From Clostridia bacterium (GTDB lineage Bacteria; Bacillota; Clostridia; Christensenellales; Aristaeellaceae): 64,000 nucleotides of DNA. The notes below the pieces were generated by a model. That model did no database searches. It saw nothing but the letters and a program-made list of their open reading frames with translations, and had not been told where the DNA came from. The stretch is from the NCBI GenBank assembly GCA_017429695.1, contig JAFROK010000033.1, positions 30,223 to 94,222 on the forward strand, read 5' to 3'. Both the position numbers and the translations under genes were made by a program. Positions 57,001 through 63,997 of the stretch are shown here, one piece after another. Each line of letters begins with the position of its first letter. Position 1 is the first letter of the stretch.

Positions 57001-57675
57001 ATACTCAAACAGCCCGCCCAGCGAAAACCGCTCCGCCGGCAGGTCAAACACAGCCTCCAGGATATCCCCGAGATGGTGGGCGTCCGATGACTGAAGCCGT
57101 TTTCTGTTCCCGACCAGCTTATCAATCACCGGCAGTTCCTTTCTTACTTCGACTACCGGAAACACCGGATCATCCGGAAACAGGCCCAGGTTCACCAGCA
57201 GCCCGTGACCCCGGTTAATATGCGCCGGCACCGCCGCGCCGCCGCGCTCCCGGATGATCTTTGTGCATTCCGCCAGGTCCAGGTCCGTCGCGCCGATCAG
57301 CAGCCGCTCCTCCACATCCACCACTTCGTCGTCCGTATTCATCACGAACTGGTTGCCAAAAAAGTCCGGCTTGTTTTTCATTTTCGGCAGGTGGGACGAA
57401 AAGAATTCCCCGGCTTCAACCGCTGTCTCCACGTCCCGGAAATACGCCAGCAGGTGCACTTCCTCTTTTGTTGTAATCTCCATTCCGGGCAGCAAAATCA
57501 GCCCGTAGTAATCCGCCGCCTCCTTGACATACGGCAGGTTCCGGGCTGTATTATGGTCCGTCACAGCGATTGCCTGCAGGCCTTTGATATGCGCCATCCC
57601 GCAGATGTTCGCCGGCGTCATGTCGTCGTCCGCGCAGGGGCTCAGGCACGAATGCATATGCAGATCCGCGAACAT
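56989..57675 (-). CDS. PHP-domain phosphoesterase
   Basis: 228 residues. PHP metal ligands: ADLHMHSCLSPCADDD at the N terminus, VTDHNTARN, GMEITTKEEVHLL, PAHINR and SSDAHHLGD near the end. Family members hydrolyse phosphate esters or nucleic-acid 3' ends; in clostridia this gene type accompanies hydrogenase regulatory clusters with DRTGG and [FeFe]-hydrogenase-like proteins. It begins one base after the upstream DRTGG-type gene. Its 3' end runs into a heptamer repeat, so the last residues (VSG) are repeat-encoded. Confidence 0.9.
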   Translation of the reverse strand: MFADLHMHSCLSPCADDDMTPANICGMAHIKGLQAIAVTDHNTARNLPYVKEAADYYGLILLPGMEITTKEEVHLLAYFRDVETAVEAGEFFSSHLPKMKNKPDFFGNQFVMNTDDEVVDVEERLLIGATDLDLAECTKIIRERGGAAVPAHINRGHGLLVNLGLFPDDPVFPVVEVRKELPVIDKLVGNRKRLQSSDAHHLGDILEAVFDLPAERFSLGGLFEYVSG

Positions 57676-57676
57676 C

Positions 57677-58018
57677 TTACTTTCCCTTCAGTCCGGCCGC
57701 CGCCAGGCGCGCGCAGATTTCAAAGGCCGTCAGTTTTGTCTGCAGCACGCAGATGCCTTCGTCCTTTGCCTTTTCCAGGGAGGGTTCTTCCATCTCGATA
57801 CCCTCGGGAATAATCACTGCGGCCATCTCCATCAGGCTGGCCACGGCAATGACGTTCATGTGTGTCTGCACCGTCACCCAGGCCATACCCGCCGCGCCGT
57901 GGGCCATCACCCAGCTCAGCAGGTCACAGGTATATCCGCAGGACACCGCCGCGTTCCCGTCCGCTTCCGGCGTCATGTTTTCCGCCTCAATCAGTTTTGC
58001 CATTTCATTCACTGTCAT
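57677..58018 (-). CDS. DRTGG-type regulatory domain protein
   Basis: 113 residues: MTVNEMAKLIEAENMTPEAD, then SCGYTCDLLSWVMAHGAAGM and TVQTHMNVIAVASLMEMAAV. This pattern matches stand-alone DRTGG domain proteins, putative ligand-binding domains of unknown partner. A second one is at 59888 in the same operon. Its ribosome site lies within a heptamer repeat that overlaps the preceding stop. Confidence 0.8.
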   Translation of the reverse strand: MTVNEMAKLIEAENMTPEADGNAAVSCGYTCDLLSWVMAHGAAGMAWVTVQTHMNVIAVASLMEMAAVIIPEGIEMEEPSLEKAKDEGICVLQTKLTAFEICARLAAAGLKGK

Positions 58019-58032
58019 TGTCTGTTTCTCCT

Positions 58033-58053
58033 CCGCTAACCACTAATCACTCT
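58033..58053. repeat. Heptamer repeat array, three units, spanning a stop codon
   Basis: CCGCTAA-CCACTAA-TCACTCT; the TGA stop of the [FeFe]-hydrogenase-like gene (58047-58049) lies within it, and the array runs up to the ribosome site of the next gene. Confidence 0.6.
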
Positions 58054-59342
58054 CGTGTTGTCTGCGCCAGGTTCACCATTTGCTGCGCCATCACCCTGAG
58101 CTGTTCCTTCATCTTGTGGATACAATCCATCTTGGTGGCGTCACCCTGCACTATATCCTCTGCGAATGTCCGGCAGGTCGGGCTGCCGCAGCTGCCGCAG
58201 TCGAACCCGGGCAGCTCGCTGTAAATTTTCTCAATCCGCTCCATCTTCCGCATGGCTTCCATCAGGTCGTCATCCAGTTTCATCGCGGAGTTCGGCATAA
58301 TCCTTTTACTGTCGTACAGATCATACTTCGTCATCATCCCGTTGTCCACGTTCAGGTCCGGATTCGGATCCCGGCTCGCCAACCGACGGATCCCGGAACG
58401 TGCCACATAGTTGTTTTCAAAGTTCAGCGGCCCGCCGACGCATCCGCCGGTGCATGCCGCGCCTTCAAAGAACTCCAGCCCCTTCAGGCGATTGTCTTCA
58501 ATCTCCTCCAGCACCCGGATACAGTTTTCAATGCCGTCCACCGCCATGGAGTTTTCCGGGCTTACCGCAATACTTTCCCCGCCGCTCCGGGCCCATCCGA
58601 CGCCCAGGTCCGAGGCCTGCTCCAGTGTCAGGTCAATCGGTGCGTTCCGGATCTGGCTCGACAGCAGCCCGTAAATCTCCAGCACAGAGATACCGCCGTC
58701 CACCGCGCTTTCATCGTGGCCGATGGGGTTCCGGATTGCCGTCACCTTCGCCGGGCATGGTGAGATAAAGAAGCACCCAACGTCTTTCGGGTTCACGTCA
58801 TGCGCCCGGGCAAATTCCCGCCGGGCTATCATCGCTGCAACCTCCATCGGCTGGCGCACATCCACAATGTGGTCAATCAGGTCCGGAAAACGCACCTGGA
58901 TCAGCCGCACAATCGCTGGGCACGCAGATGAAATCACCGGCCTGGGCAAGTCCGGATTCTTCAGCCGTTCTCGGATTGCCCGGCTCACCACATCCGCGCC
59001 GCGGGCAACCTCAAACACATCGTCAAAGCCCATCTGCTTCAGGCCGTTGAGCACCTGGGAGATGCTTTTCAGGTCCGCAAACTGGCCGTAAAGGCTCGGC
59101 GCCGGCAACGCGATCTTATACTTGAACCGGCTGATCGCGCTCAGCGGATCTGTCACAGCCACCTTCGCGTGATAGCTGCACACCCGGATGCATTCGCCGC
59201 AGTCAATGCAGCGCTCATCAATAATATGCGCCCGGCCGCCCCGCACCCGGATTGCTTCCGTAGGACAGCGCTTCAGGCAGTTCGTACATCCCCGGCACTT
59301 GTCCCCTTCCAGCCGCACCGAGTGGAATCGTTTCTGTTCCAT
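58047..59342 (-). CDS. Sensory-type [FeFe]-hydrogenase-like iron-sulfur protein
   Basis: 431 residues. Two N-terminal [4Fe-4S] motifs (CRGCTNCLKRCPTEAI, CIDCGECIRVCSYHA), a hydrogenase-like domain with altered H-cluster motifs (L1 SSACPAIV, L2 SPCPAKV, L3 EGAACTGGCVGGP) and a C-terminal Cys motif (LPGFDCGSCGSPTCRTFAED) of RnfB/ArsC-like 4Fe-4S type. The Ala before the L1 Cys replaces the Cys of TSC-x-P enzymes; this loss is known for slow, sensory [FeFe] hydrogenases. It probably senses H2 or redox state and signals through the ATPase and DRTGG proteins beside it. It is 114 nt after the RsbW-like gene. Confidence 0.88.
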   Translation of the reverse strand: MEQKRFHSVRLEGDKCRGCTNCLKRCPTEAIRVRGGRAHIIDERCIDCGECIRVCSYHAKVAVTDPLSAISRFKYKIALPAPSLYGQFADLKSISQVLNGLKQMGFDDVFEVARGADVVSRAIRERLKNPDLPRPVISSACPAIVRLIQVRFPDLIDHIVDVRQPMEVAAMIARREFARAHDVNPKDVGCFFISPCPAKVTAIRNPIGHDESAVDGGISVLEIYGLLSSQIRNAPIDLTLEQASDLGVGWARSGGESIAVSPENSMAVDGIENCIRVLEEIEDNRLKGLEFFEGAACTGGCVGGPLNFENNYVARSGIRRLASRDPNPDLNVDNGMMTKYDLYDSKRIMPNSAMKLDDDLMEAMRKMERIEKIYSELPGFDCGSCGSPTCRTFAEDIVQGDATKMDCIHKMKEQLRVMAQQMVNLAQTTRE

Positions 59343-59415
59343 AAAGGTTATCTTCCTCCGCCTAAGGTTATGTCAGCACAATCGGTATCGTGGTCATTGT
59401 TCATGCTCCTACCTC

Positions 59416-59455
59416 GACCCGAAGGGGTCCAGGGGGCGATCGGAAAGCCCCCTGG
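59416..59455. repeat. Double-hairpin repeat, copy 4 (perfect stem)
   Basis: GACCCGAAGGGGTC overlapping CCAGGGGGC-gatcggaaa-GCCCCCTGG, a perfect 9-bp stem, ending at the base before the stop codon of the RsbW-like gene (59456). Confidence 0.85.
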
Positions 59456-59881
59456 TCATGTCAACGCAAACGACATCGTAATCGTCGTTCCGACCCCGAC
59501 CTCGCTTTGGATGTCGAATTCCGAAGCATTCCGCTTCATGTTCGGCAGGCCCATGCCGGCGCCGAACCCCAGCGTCCGTGCTTCCGCGCTGGCCGTGGAA
59601 AATCCCTCTGTCATCGCCTTCTCAATATCCGGTATTCCCGGTCCGACATCCTTGGAGATCAGCGTCACCTTTCCCGGATCCACCAGCAGCGTCAGCGTTC
59701 CGCCCAGGCTGTGAATCACCAGGTTCAGTTCCACCTCATAGCATGCCACGGAAACCCGCCGCAGCACCTCGGCATTGACGCCCAACTGTTTCAGCGTCCG
59801 TTTGATCGTTGTGGAGGCTTCTCCGGCAGTAGTAAACGCGCCGGCTTCCACCGGGAAATTTTTTTCCAGAATGACCGCCAT
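59456..59881 (-). CDS. RsbW/SpoIIAB-like ATP-binding regulatory protein
   Basis: 141 residues. GHKL ATPase of the anti-sigma-factor type: ACYEVELNLVIHSLGG (N box), ISKDVGPGIPDIEKAM (G1), FGAGMGLPNMKRNASE (G2) and GVGTTITMSF. Stand-alone, without a histidine phosphoacceptor. In clostridial hydrogenase-regulatory clusters this kind of protein lies next to a DRTGG protein, as here (six-base gap). Target unknown; a serine kinase or anti-sigma role is possible. Confidence 0.88.
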   Translation of the reverse strand: MAVILEKNFPVEAGAFTTAGEASTTIKRTLKQLGVNAEVLRRVSVACYEVELNLVIHSLGGTLTLLVDPGKVTLISKDVGPGIPDIEKAMTEGFSTASAEARTLGFGAGMGLPNMKRNASEFDIQSEVGVGTTITMSFALT

Positions 59882-59887
59882 CCGCGT

Positions 59888-60256
59888 TTACACCTCCTCC
59901 GGCTTCTTCTTCGGCTTGGTACCGGGCAGGCCGTGAAGGTACAGCTCCCCGCATGCGGTATAGGTGGTCAGCGGGCTTGAAATCACGGTAATACCGACTT
60001 CCTCCGCCATATCCAGTATTTCCTCGCTCGGCATTTTCCCGCGCGAAAATACGATGCAGGTAATATCCAGCATCTCGGATGTGCGCACCACATGCGGATT
60101 GATCAGCCCGGTAATCAGCACCGCCTTTTCCTTCACAAACGCCAGCACGTCGCTCATCAGATCGGACCCGCAGGCCGTATCCACCGGCTCATCCAGCCGG
60201 TCCTTCCCGACTAATACTTTTCCGTCCAGAATCTGAACCACTTCACGAATGGTCAT
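59888..60256 (-). CDS. DRTGG-domain protein
   Basis: 122 residues from the ATG at 60256 (AGAGG eight bases upstream); a GTG three codons earlier is the alternative. MTIREVVQILDGKVLVGKDR, then ACGSDLMSDVLAFVKEKAVL, ITGLINPHVVRTSEMLDITC and the C-terminal GITVISSPLTTYTACGELYL are typical of DRTGG domains, also found in CBS-DRTGG pyrophosphatases. It ends in a basic tail (PGTKPKKKPEEV). Likely ligand-binding regulator within the hydrogenase-accessory operon. Confidence 0.87.
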   Translation of the reverse strand: MTIREVVQILDGKVLVGKDRLDEPVDTACGSDLMSDVLAFVKEKAVLITGLINPHVVRTSEMLDITCIVFSRGKMPSEEILDMAEEVGITVISSPLTTYTACGELYLHGLPGTKPKKKPEEV

Positions 60257-60293
60257 CTGCAACACCTCTGCCTTCTAAAAAACGTACTCCAGA

Positions 60294-60321
60294 TATCTGA
60301 CACCTGACACCTGAGACCTAT
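60294..60321. repeat. Heptamer repeat array, four units, spanning a stop codon
   Basis: TATCTGA-CACCTGA-CACCTGA-GACCTAT; the TAG stop of the DUF6062-like gene (60318-60320) is formed by the last unit. Confidence 0.75.
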
Positions 60322-61091
60322 TCCACCGGTTCCTTCCCGACGCACCAGCCCCGGAGCTTGTTCACCGTCCGTTCCACCGCGTCCTTGCTGGTTCCCCAGC
60401 TTTCCTTCTCGTACCGGTAGTCAAATTTTTTGACAAACCAGGAGATATCTTCCTGAATCCGGTCCAGGTTCTCCGTCTGCAGCCGGGCCACGGTACTCAC
60501 AAACTCGCCCAGCTCCTTCGCGCCCAGCTCCGCCGGCGCCGCTTCCAGCAGCCGTCCGGTATGCGGCAGGCACAGGCCTTTTCCGCCTGCAAACCGGCTG
60601 CGGAAATCGCTGTCGTTTTGATACAGGTGGAAGAACGTGTGCAGATACCGCATCATGTTCTCCTCAATCGTATCGCACATCAGGCAGCTTCCCGCCATAT
60701 CCAGCAGTTCCGCCGCCTGTTCCCGGATCGTGGCCTCGGCATTTTTGCTTTTTCCGCTGAATTTACCCGCCAGCCCGGAACCTTTCAGCGCGTCCGCGGC
60801 GCCTTCCAGCTTTTTAATCGCTTTTGCGGTCCGCTCCCGGGTCTCAATCATATGGCTTTCCAGCATCAGCGCATGTCCCAGCCGGTTACTCATCCCGTAC
60901 AGCATCCCATGATGCCGCCGGCAAAAGCCCTTCGCGTTCACCTGAACGCGGATATCCGGTTCCATCACGGAAGCACCGAGATACCGTTCCGCCTCGTCCA
61001 GTTCTGTTTTCCGTTCCAGGGCGCAAAGCAGGCATTCCCCGTCCCGCTTCATCGCATCCCATACCGGAATCGTATCAATATGGTATTTCAT
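60318..61091 (-). CDS. DUF6062-like protein with paired CxxC/CxxH motifs
   Basis: 257 residues, cytoplasmic, function unknown. The start MKYHIDTIPVWDAMKRDGEC and pairs of metal-type motifs CLLC (about 20), CRRHH (about 57), CLMC (about 135) and CLPH (about 172) match a clostridial family (DUF6062) with two related zinc- or cluster-binding halves. It overlaps the dCMP deaminase gene by one base and is in the regulatory operon upstream of the DRTGG genes. Confidence 0.78.
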   Translation of the reverse strand: MKYHIDTIPVWDAMKRDGECLLCALERKTELDEAERYLGASVMEPDIRVQVNAKGFCRRHHGMLYGMSNRLGHALMLESHMIETRERTAKAIKKLEGAADALKGSGLAGKFSGKSKNAEATIREQAAELLDMAGSCLMCDTIEENMMRYLHTFFHLYQNDSDFRSRFAGGKGLCLPHTGRLLEAAPAELGAKELGEFVSTVARLQTENLDRIQEDISWFVKKFDYRYEKESWGTSKDAVERTVNKLRGWCVGKEPVE

Positions 61092-61537
61092 TATTCGTAC
61101 CTTTCCAGCTGTACACCGGCTTCCGCAAATAACTCCAGCGTAAACGGATCCGGATACCCTTCCTTATATACCACCCGGCTGATCCCGGAATTGATGATCA
61201 TTTTGCAACACATGGAACACGGCTGATGCGTGCAGTACAGCGTCGCCCCGTCAATGGACACGCCCAGCTTTGCCGCCTGCACAATCGCATTCTGCTCCGC
61301 GTGCACCGCGTAGCACGTTTCCATCCGGGTGCCACTGGCAATCCCCAGCTTGTCCCGCAGGCATTCACCCTTCTCTTTGCAGGTTTTGATGCCCGCCGGC
61401 GCGCCGTTATAGCCGGTTGTCATAATCCGCTTATCCTTGACGATCACGCACCCAATGCTCCGTCCGGCCCGGAAGCAGCTGCTCCATCCGGCAATCGTGT
61501 ATGCCATCTGCATAAACCGGTCGTCCCATTTATTCAT
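61091..61537 (-). CDS. dCMP deaminase, ComEB-type
   Basis: 148 residues. Zinc-dependent deaminase motifs: YAVHAEQNAIVQAAKLG (HAE, catalytic Glu) and CTHQPCSMCCKMI (PCxxC). The insert KTCKEKGECLRDKLGIASGT is typical of ComEB/dCMP deaminases that supply dUMP. First gene of a seven-gene operon that continues through the DUF6062, DRTGG, RsbW-like, [FeFe]-like and PHP genes. Confidence 0.93.
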   Translation of the reverse strand: MNKWDDRFMQMAYTIAGWSSCFRAGRSIGCVIVKDKRIMTTGYNGAPAGIKTCKEKGECLRDKLGIASGTRMETCYAVHAEQNAIVQAAKLGVSIDGATLYCTHQPCSMCCKMIINSGISRVVYKEGYPDPFTLELFAEAGVQLERYE

Positions 61538-61567
61538 CTGAACCCCGCCTTTTTGCGCTTTTAATCA

Positions 61568-61597
61568 ATTATAGATGAAAAACATGTTCTCCGTCAA
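61568..61597 (-). promoter_or_regulatory. Sigma-A promoter of the comEB-PHP operon
   Basis: Minus strand TTGACG (61592-61597), 18-nt spacer, perfect TATAAT (61568-61573), about 30 nt before the ATG. Confidence 0.82.
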
Positions 61598-61607
61598 TCT
61601 TACGCCT

Positions 61608-61646
61608 GAAAAAAGAGACCGGAACAGTTCACTGTCCCGGATCTCT
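61608..61646 (-). terminator. Intrinsic terminator after the small secreted protein gene
   Basis: Minus strand AGAGATCCGGGACAGT-ga-ACTGTTCCGGTCTCT followed by TTTTTTCAGG, 42 bases after the stop at 61689. Strong. Confidence 0.92.
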
Positions 61647-61688
61647 TTCCGTTCTTTTGCCTGAATCCCGTTCTCCGGATACTGCCCG

Positions 61689-62453
61689 TCAGCGAACCAT
61701 GAATTCACGCGTTGCCACATGCTGGCCGTCCCAGTACAAAGACCATTTATACTGTCCAACGGGCACCTCTCCGCGCATGTCATAGATGATATGGAACCAG
61801 TTTTCCAGCGCCTCGTAAGTACAGTCCCACCAGTATCCGCCTGCCGGCATTGTCACAATTTCCGCATGCTCTACCAGCCGTTCCCCGTCCGGAAGCTCCA
61901 GCACGAACTGCCACAAATAGGTTCTGGCATTACGCAGATTCGGCCACGTGACCCGGAACTGAATCCCATAGCTGTTATAATTGCTCCTGTCTTCCAGTTC
62001 GGACGCTGTAAAATAATCCACGTTGGAAACCTTGCCGGATGAATTCCGCATTTTCAGATTGAAAATGGTAAAGGCCGGCGGTCTGCTCCATTCGTTGAAA
62101 TTTGGCGCATAATCGGCATCATAATACCAGGGATCATCAAACTCTTCGGCAGAATTCATCGTAGTAATCCAGTATGACTGGCCGGGCGCCGTCCAGTATA
62201 CCGTCATCCGGCCGTTTCCCTCCAAGTCGATCCAGCGGTAGCCGTAGGTACTTTGATCATAATCAAAATCATCTCCGGTCCTCCGCACCAGGATCAGTTT
62301 GTCGTCATTGTTGCCATCCCAGCGTACTTCCATCGAGCCGTCCCCTAGAAACTTGACGCCCGTTATCTCCGTTGCCATCGCAGATGAAACAGCAAAAGCC
62401 AGACAAAGCGTCAGGACGAACAGGAAAAACAAAACATAAGTTCTTCTGCGCAT
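61689..62453 (-). CDS. Secreted beta-rich protein of unknown function
   Basis: 254 residues; signal peptide MRRRTYVLFFLFVLTLCLAF...AMATE. The mature part is rich in Trp, Tyr and Asp (TYGYRWIDLEGNGRMTVYWT; YWWDCTYEALENWFHIIYDM) and looks like two FN3/Ig-like beta-sandwiches, about 30-120 and 120-254, the second with WSLYWDGQHVATREF at its end. No anchor and no catalytic motif. A monocistronic unit with its own promoter and terminator, so an independently regulated exported protein. No family is recognised. Confidence 0.75.
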   Translation of the reverse strand: MRRRTYVLFFLFVLTLCLAFAVSSAMATEITGVKFLGDGSMEVRWDGNNDDKLILVRRTGDDFDYDQSTYGYRWIDLEGNGRMTVYWTAPGQSYWITTMNSAEEFDDPWYYDADYAPNFNEWSRPPAFTIFNLKMRNSSGKVSNVDYFTASELEDRSNYNSYGIQFRVTWPNLRNARTYLWQFVLELPDGERLVEHAEIVTMPAGGYWWDCTYEALENWFHIIYDMRGEVPVGQYKWSLYWDGQHVATREFMVR

Positions 62454-62482
62454 ATTCAGTTCCCCCTTCGGAGTTTTTTTTC

Positions 62483-62511
62483 ATTGTAGCAAAGAAAAGC
62501 CGGAAATGCAA
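62483..62511 (-). promoter_or_regulatory. Sigma-A promoter of the small secreted protein gene
   Basis: Minus strand TTGCAT (62506-62511), 17-nt spacer, TACAAT (62483-62488) preceded by TGC. Confidence 0.75.
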
Positions 62512-62516
62512 ATATT

Positions 62517-62966
62517 TTATTTCACTGTCTGATGCTGAATAATCCGGTCAATAAAGCTGCCCATGCTCGTGCCCAGTGCGATCATCGCGATGGTAATCAT
62601 CGCCTGGATCCCCAGGTCCACGCCGGCAGTCGTCTGGCCTTCCCCAAGAAACGCCATCATCCGGTACAGTCCGAGGCCCGGCACCACCGGCACAATGGCC
62701 GACATCAGGAAAATCGTACCGATCATCTTCAATTTTCTTGCACAGATCTGCCCGGTCAGGCTGCCGAACAACGATCCGATGAAAATCCCCATCGGATCCG
62801 GCAGTCCGGCCTGGGTCAGCAGCCAGTATACCAGATAGGACAATCCGGCAATAATACCAGACGGCAGCCAGGACCGCTTCGGCACATGCACCAGCATTGC
62901 GAATCCCACCGCGCCGATAAATGCGCCGAAAAAAGCTCGCAGCAGCTCGGAAAGTGTATCACTCAT
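62517..62966 (-). CDS. ThrE-type threonine/serine exporter, small membrane half (DUF3815/ThrE_2)
   Basis: 149 residues with about five membrane helices. The ATG at 62966 (MSDTLSELLRAFFGAFIGAV) has GGGAGG nine bases upstream; frame upstream is open but belongs to the partner gene's shadow. GSLFGSLTGQICARKLKMIG, AIVPVVPGLGLYRMM and the C-terminal helix are typical of the second ThrE domain that in some bacteria is fused to the first. The start codon overlaps the stop of the upstream partner by one base. Confidence 0.88.
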   Translation of the reverse strand: MSDTLSELLRAFFGAFIGAVGFAMLVHVPKRSWLPSGIIAGLSYLVYWLLTQAGLPDPMGIFIGSLFGSLTGQICARKLKMIGTIFLMSAIVPVVPGLGLYRMMAFLGEGQTTAGVDLGIQAMITIAMIALGTSMGSFIDRIIQHQTVK

Positions 62967-63739
62967 CAGAAGCCACCTCCCGTAATCAACCGGATCATAC
63001 CGGAAGACAGCAAGGCCCCGCCTGCGATCAGGCAAGCTGTCAGCAGCGCCTGTACCCCATGGCTCATTCCGGAGACCATATCGCCCCGCATGGCATCCTG
63101 CACCGCATTGGTCATCGCCAGTCCGGGAACCAGGGGCATCACCGCGCCGGCAATCACCACGTCCGCCTGCAGCGCCGGCAGGAGCAGTTTGGCCAGGTGC
63201 GGCAGCAACGCTGTCAGGAATCCGCCCACAATTGCCGTCGCCAGCCATCTCATATGCATTTTTTCTATCATAATGGATACAGCCTGAACAATGGCAGCCG
63301 CCCCTCCGGCAATCAGCATGTCGATCCACATGCCGCCGAAAAGCACAGAGAATCCCACTGCGCACAGGAAAGCCGCCGCAATGTTCCAGAACCGCCCGAA
63401 AGGCCCGGGCATTGTTTCAATCTGCCGCAGTTCCTTCAGCGCTTCATTGCAGTCCATTTTCCTGGCCGATACCATCCGGGAAACCCGGTTTGTCTCATCC
63501 ACCCGGGTCAGGTTCCGGCCCTGGCGGCGTACCCGTTTCACACCGGTTACCAGCACGTCATCCGTTCCACGATAGCTGATAAATATGCCGCTGGGCACAG
63601 CAAAGCTCTCCACCTCGGAAAGTCCGAGGCCCTCGCCCATGCGGCAAATGGTCTCCTCCGCCCGGTAGGTTTCCCCGCCGTTTTCCATAATGATTTTGCC
63701 TGCCAGCTGCAGTGTTTCCATGTAAGGGGTGGTGTTCAT
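62966..63739 (-). CDS. ThrE-type threonine/serine exporter, large half (DUF1212/ThrE_1)
   Basis: 257 residues. The ATG at 63739 (MNTTPYMETLQLAGKIIMEN) has GGAGAGGG six bases upstream. The soluble N-terminal part carries NGGETYRAEETICRMGEGLG (the ENGGxxxRxE motif of the family) and a YRGTDDV segment; membrane helices begin near residue 115 (IAAAFLCAVGFSVLFGGMWI) and AVMPLVPGLAMTNAVQDAMRG is the ThrE_1 signature. With the small partner it forms an exporter for threonine/serine-like amino acids. Confidence 0.9.
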   Translation of the reverse strand: MNTTPYMETLQLAGKIIMENGGETYRAEETICRMGEGLGLSEVESFAVPSGIFISYRGTDDVLVTGVKRVRRQGRNLTRVDETNRVSRMVSARKMDCNEALKELRQIETMPGPFGRFWNIAAAFLCAVGFSVLFGGMWIDMLIAGGAAAIVQAVSIMIEKMHMRWLATAIVGGFLTALLPHLAKLLLPALQADVVIAGAVMPLVPGLAMTNAVQDAMRGDMVSGMSHGVQALLTACLIAGGALLSSGMIRLITGGGF

Positions 63740-63767
63740 CTTCTGCCCTCTCCGTAACAGCAAAATA

Positions 63768-63790
63768 TCATTCAGAGCGAAGGATTTTCT
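63768..63790. repeat. TCCTTCGC...CTCAGGA dispersed repeat, degenerate copy 4
   Basis: Gene sense AGAAAATCCTTCGCTCTGAATGA, between the tRNA terminator and the ThrE_1 gene; the middle is shortened relative to the other copies. Confidence 0.5.
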
Positions 63791-63802
63791 CTTCGTTGGT
63801 CA

Positions 63803-63840
63803 AAAGCAGAAAATGCAGGCCCGGCGGACCTGCATTTTCT
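63803..63840 (-). terminator. Intrinsic terminator after the tRNA pair
   Basis: Minus strand AGAAAATGCAGG-tccgccggg-CCTGCATTTTCT then GCTTTTG, a perfect 12-bp stem five bases after tRNA-Met. Confidence 0.88.
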
Positions 63841-63844
63841 GGTG

Positions 63845-63918
63845 TGGCTCAAATAGGACTCGAACCTATGACACTCCGGGTATGAACCGAATGCTCTAGC
63901 CAACTGAGCTATTGAGCC
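63845..63918 (-). tRNA. tRNA-Met (CAT), elongator
   Basis: 74 nt: acceptor GGCTCAA/TTGAGCC, D-arm GCTC...GAGC, anticodon stem TTCGG/CCGGA with loop TTCATAC (anticodon CAT), T-arm ATAGG-TTCGAGT-CCTAT, discriminator A. The 3' CCA is not encoded. Confidence 0.93.
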
Positions 63919-63921
63919 ATG

Positions 63922-63997
63922 TGGTTGCGGGGGAGGGATTTGAACCCCCGACCTCCGGGTTATGAGCCCGACGAGCTGCCAGCTGCTCCACCCCGCG
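63922..63997 (-). tRNA. tRNA-fMet (CAT), initiator
   Basis: 76 nt with encoded CCA. The unpaired first C, the GGG/CCC pairs of the anticodon stem (CGGG-CTCATAA-CCCG) and anticodon CAT mark an initiator tRNA. T-arm GGGGG-TTCAAAT-CCCTC (pairing with one wobble). It is immediately upstream of the elongator tRNA-Met and probably co-transcribed. Confidence 0.92.
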
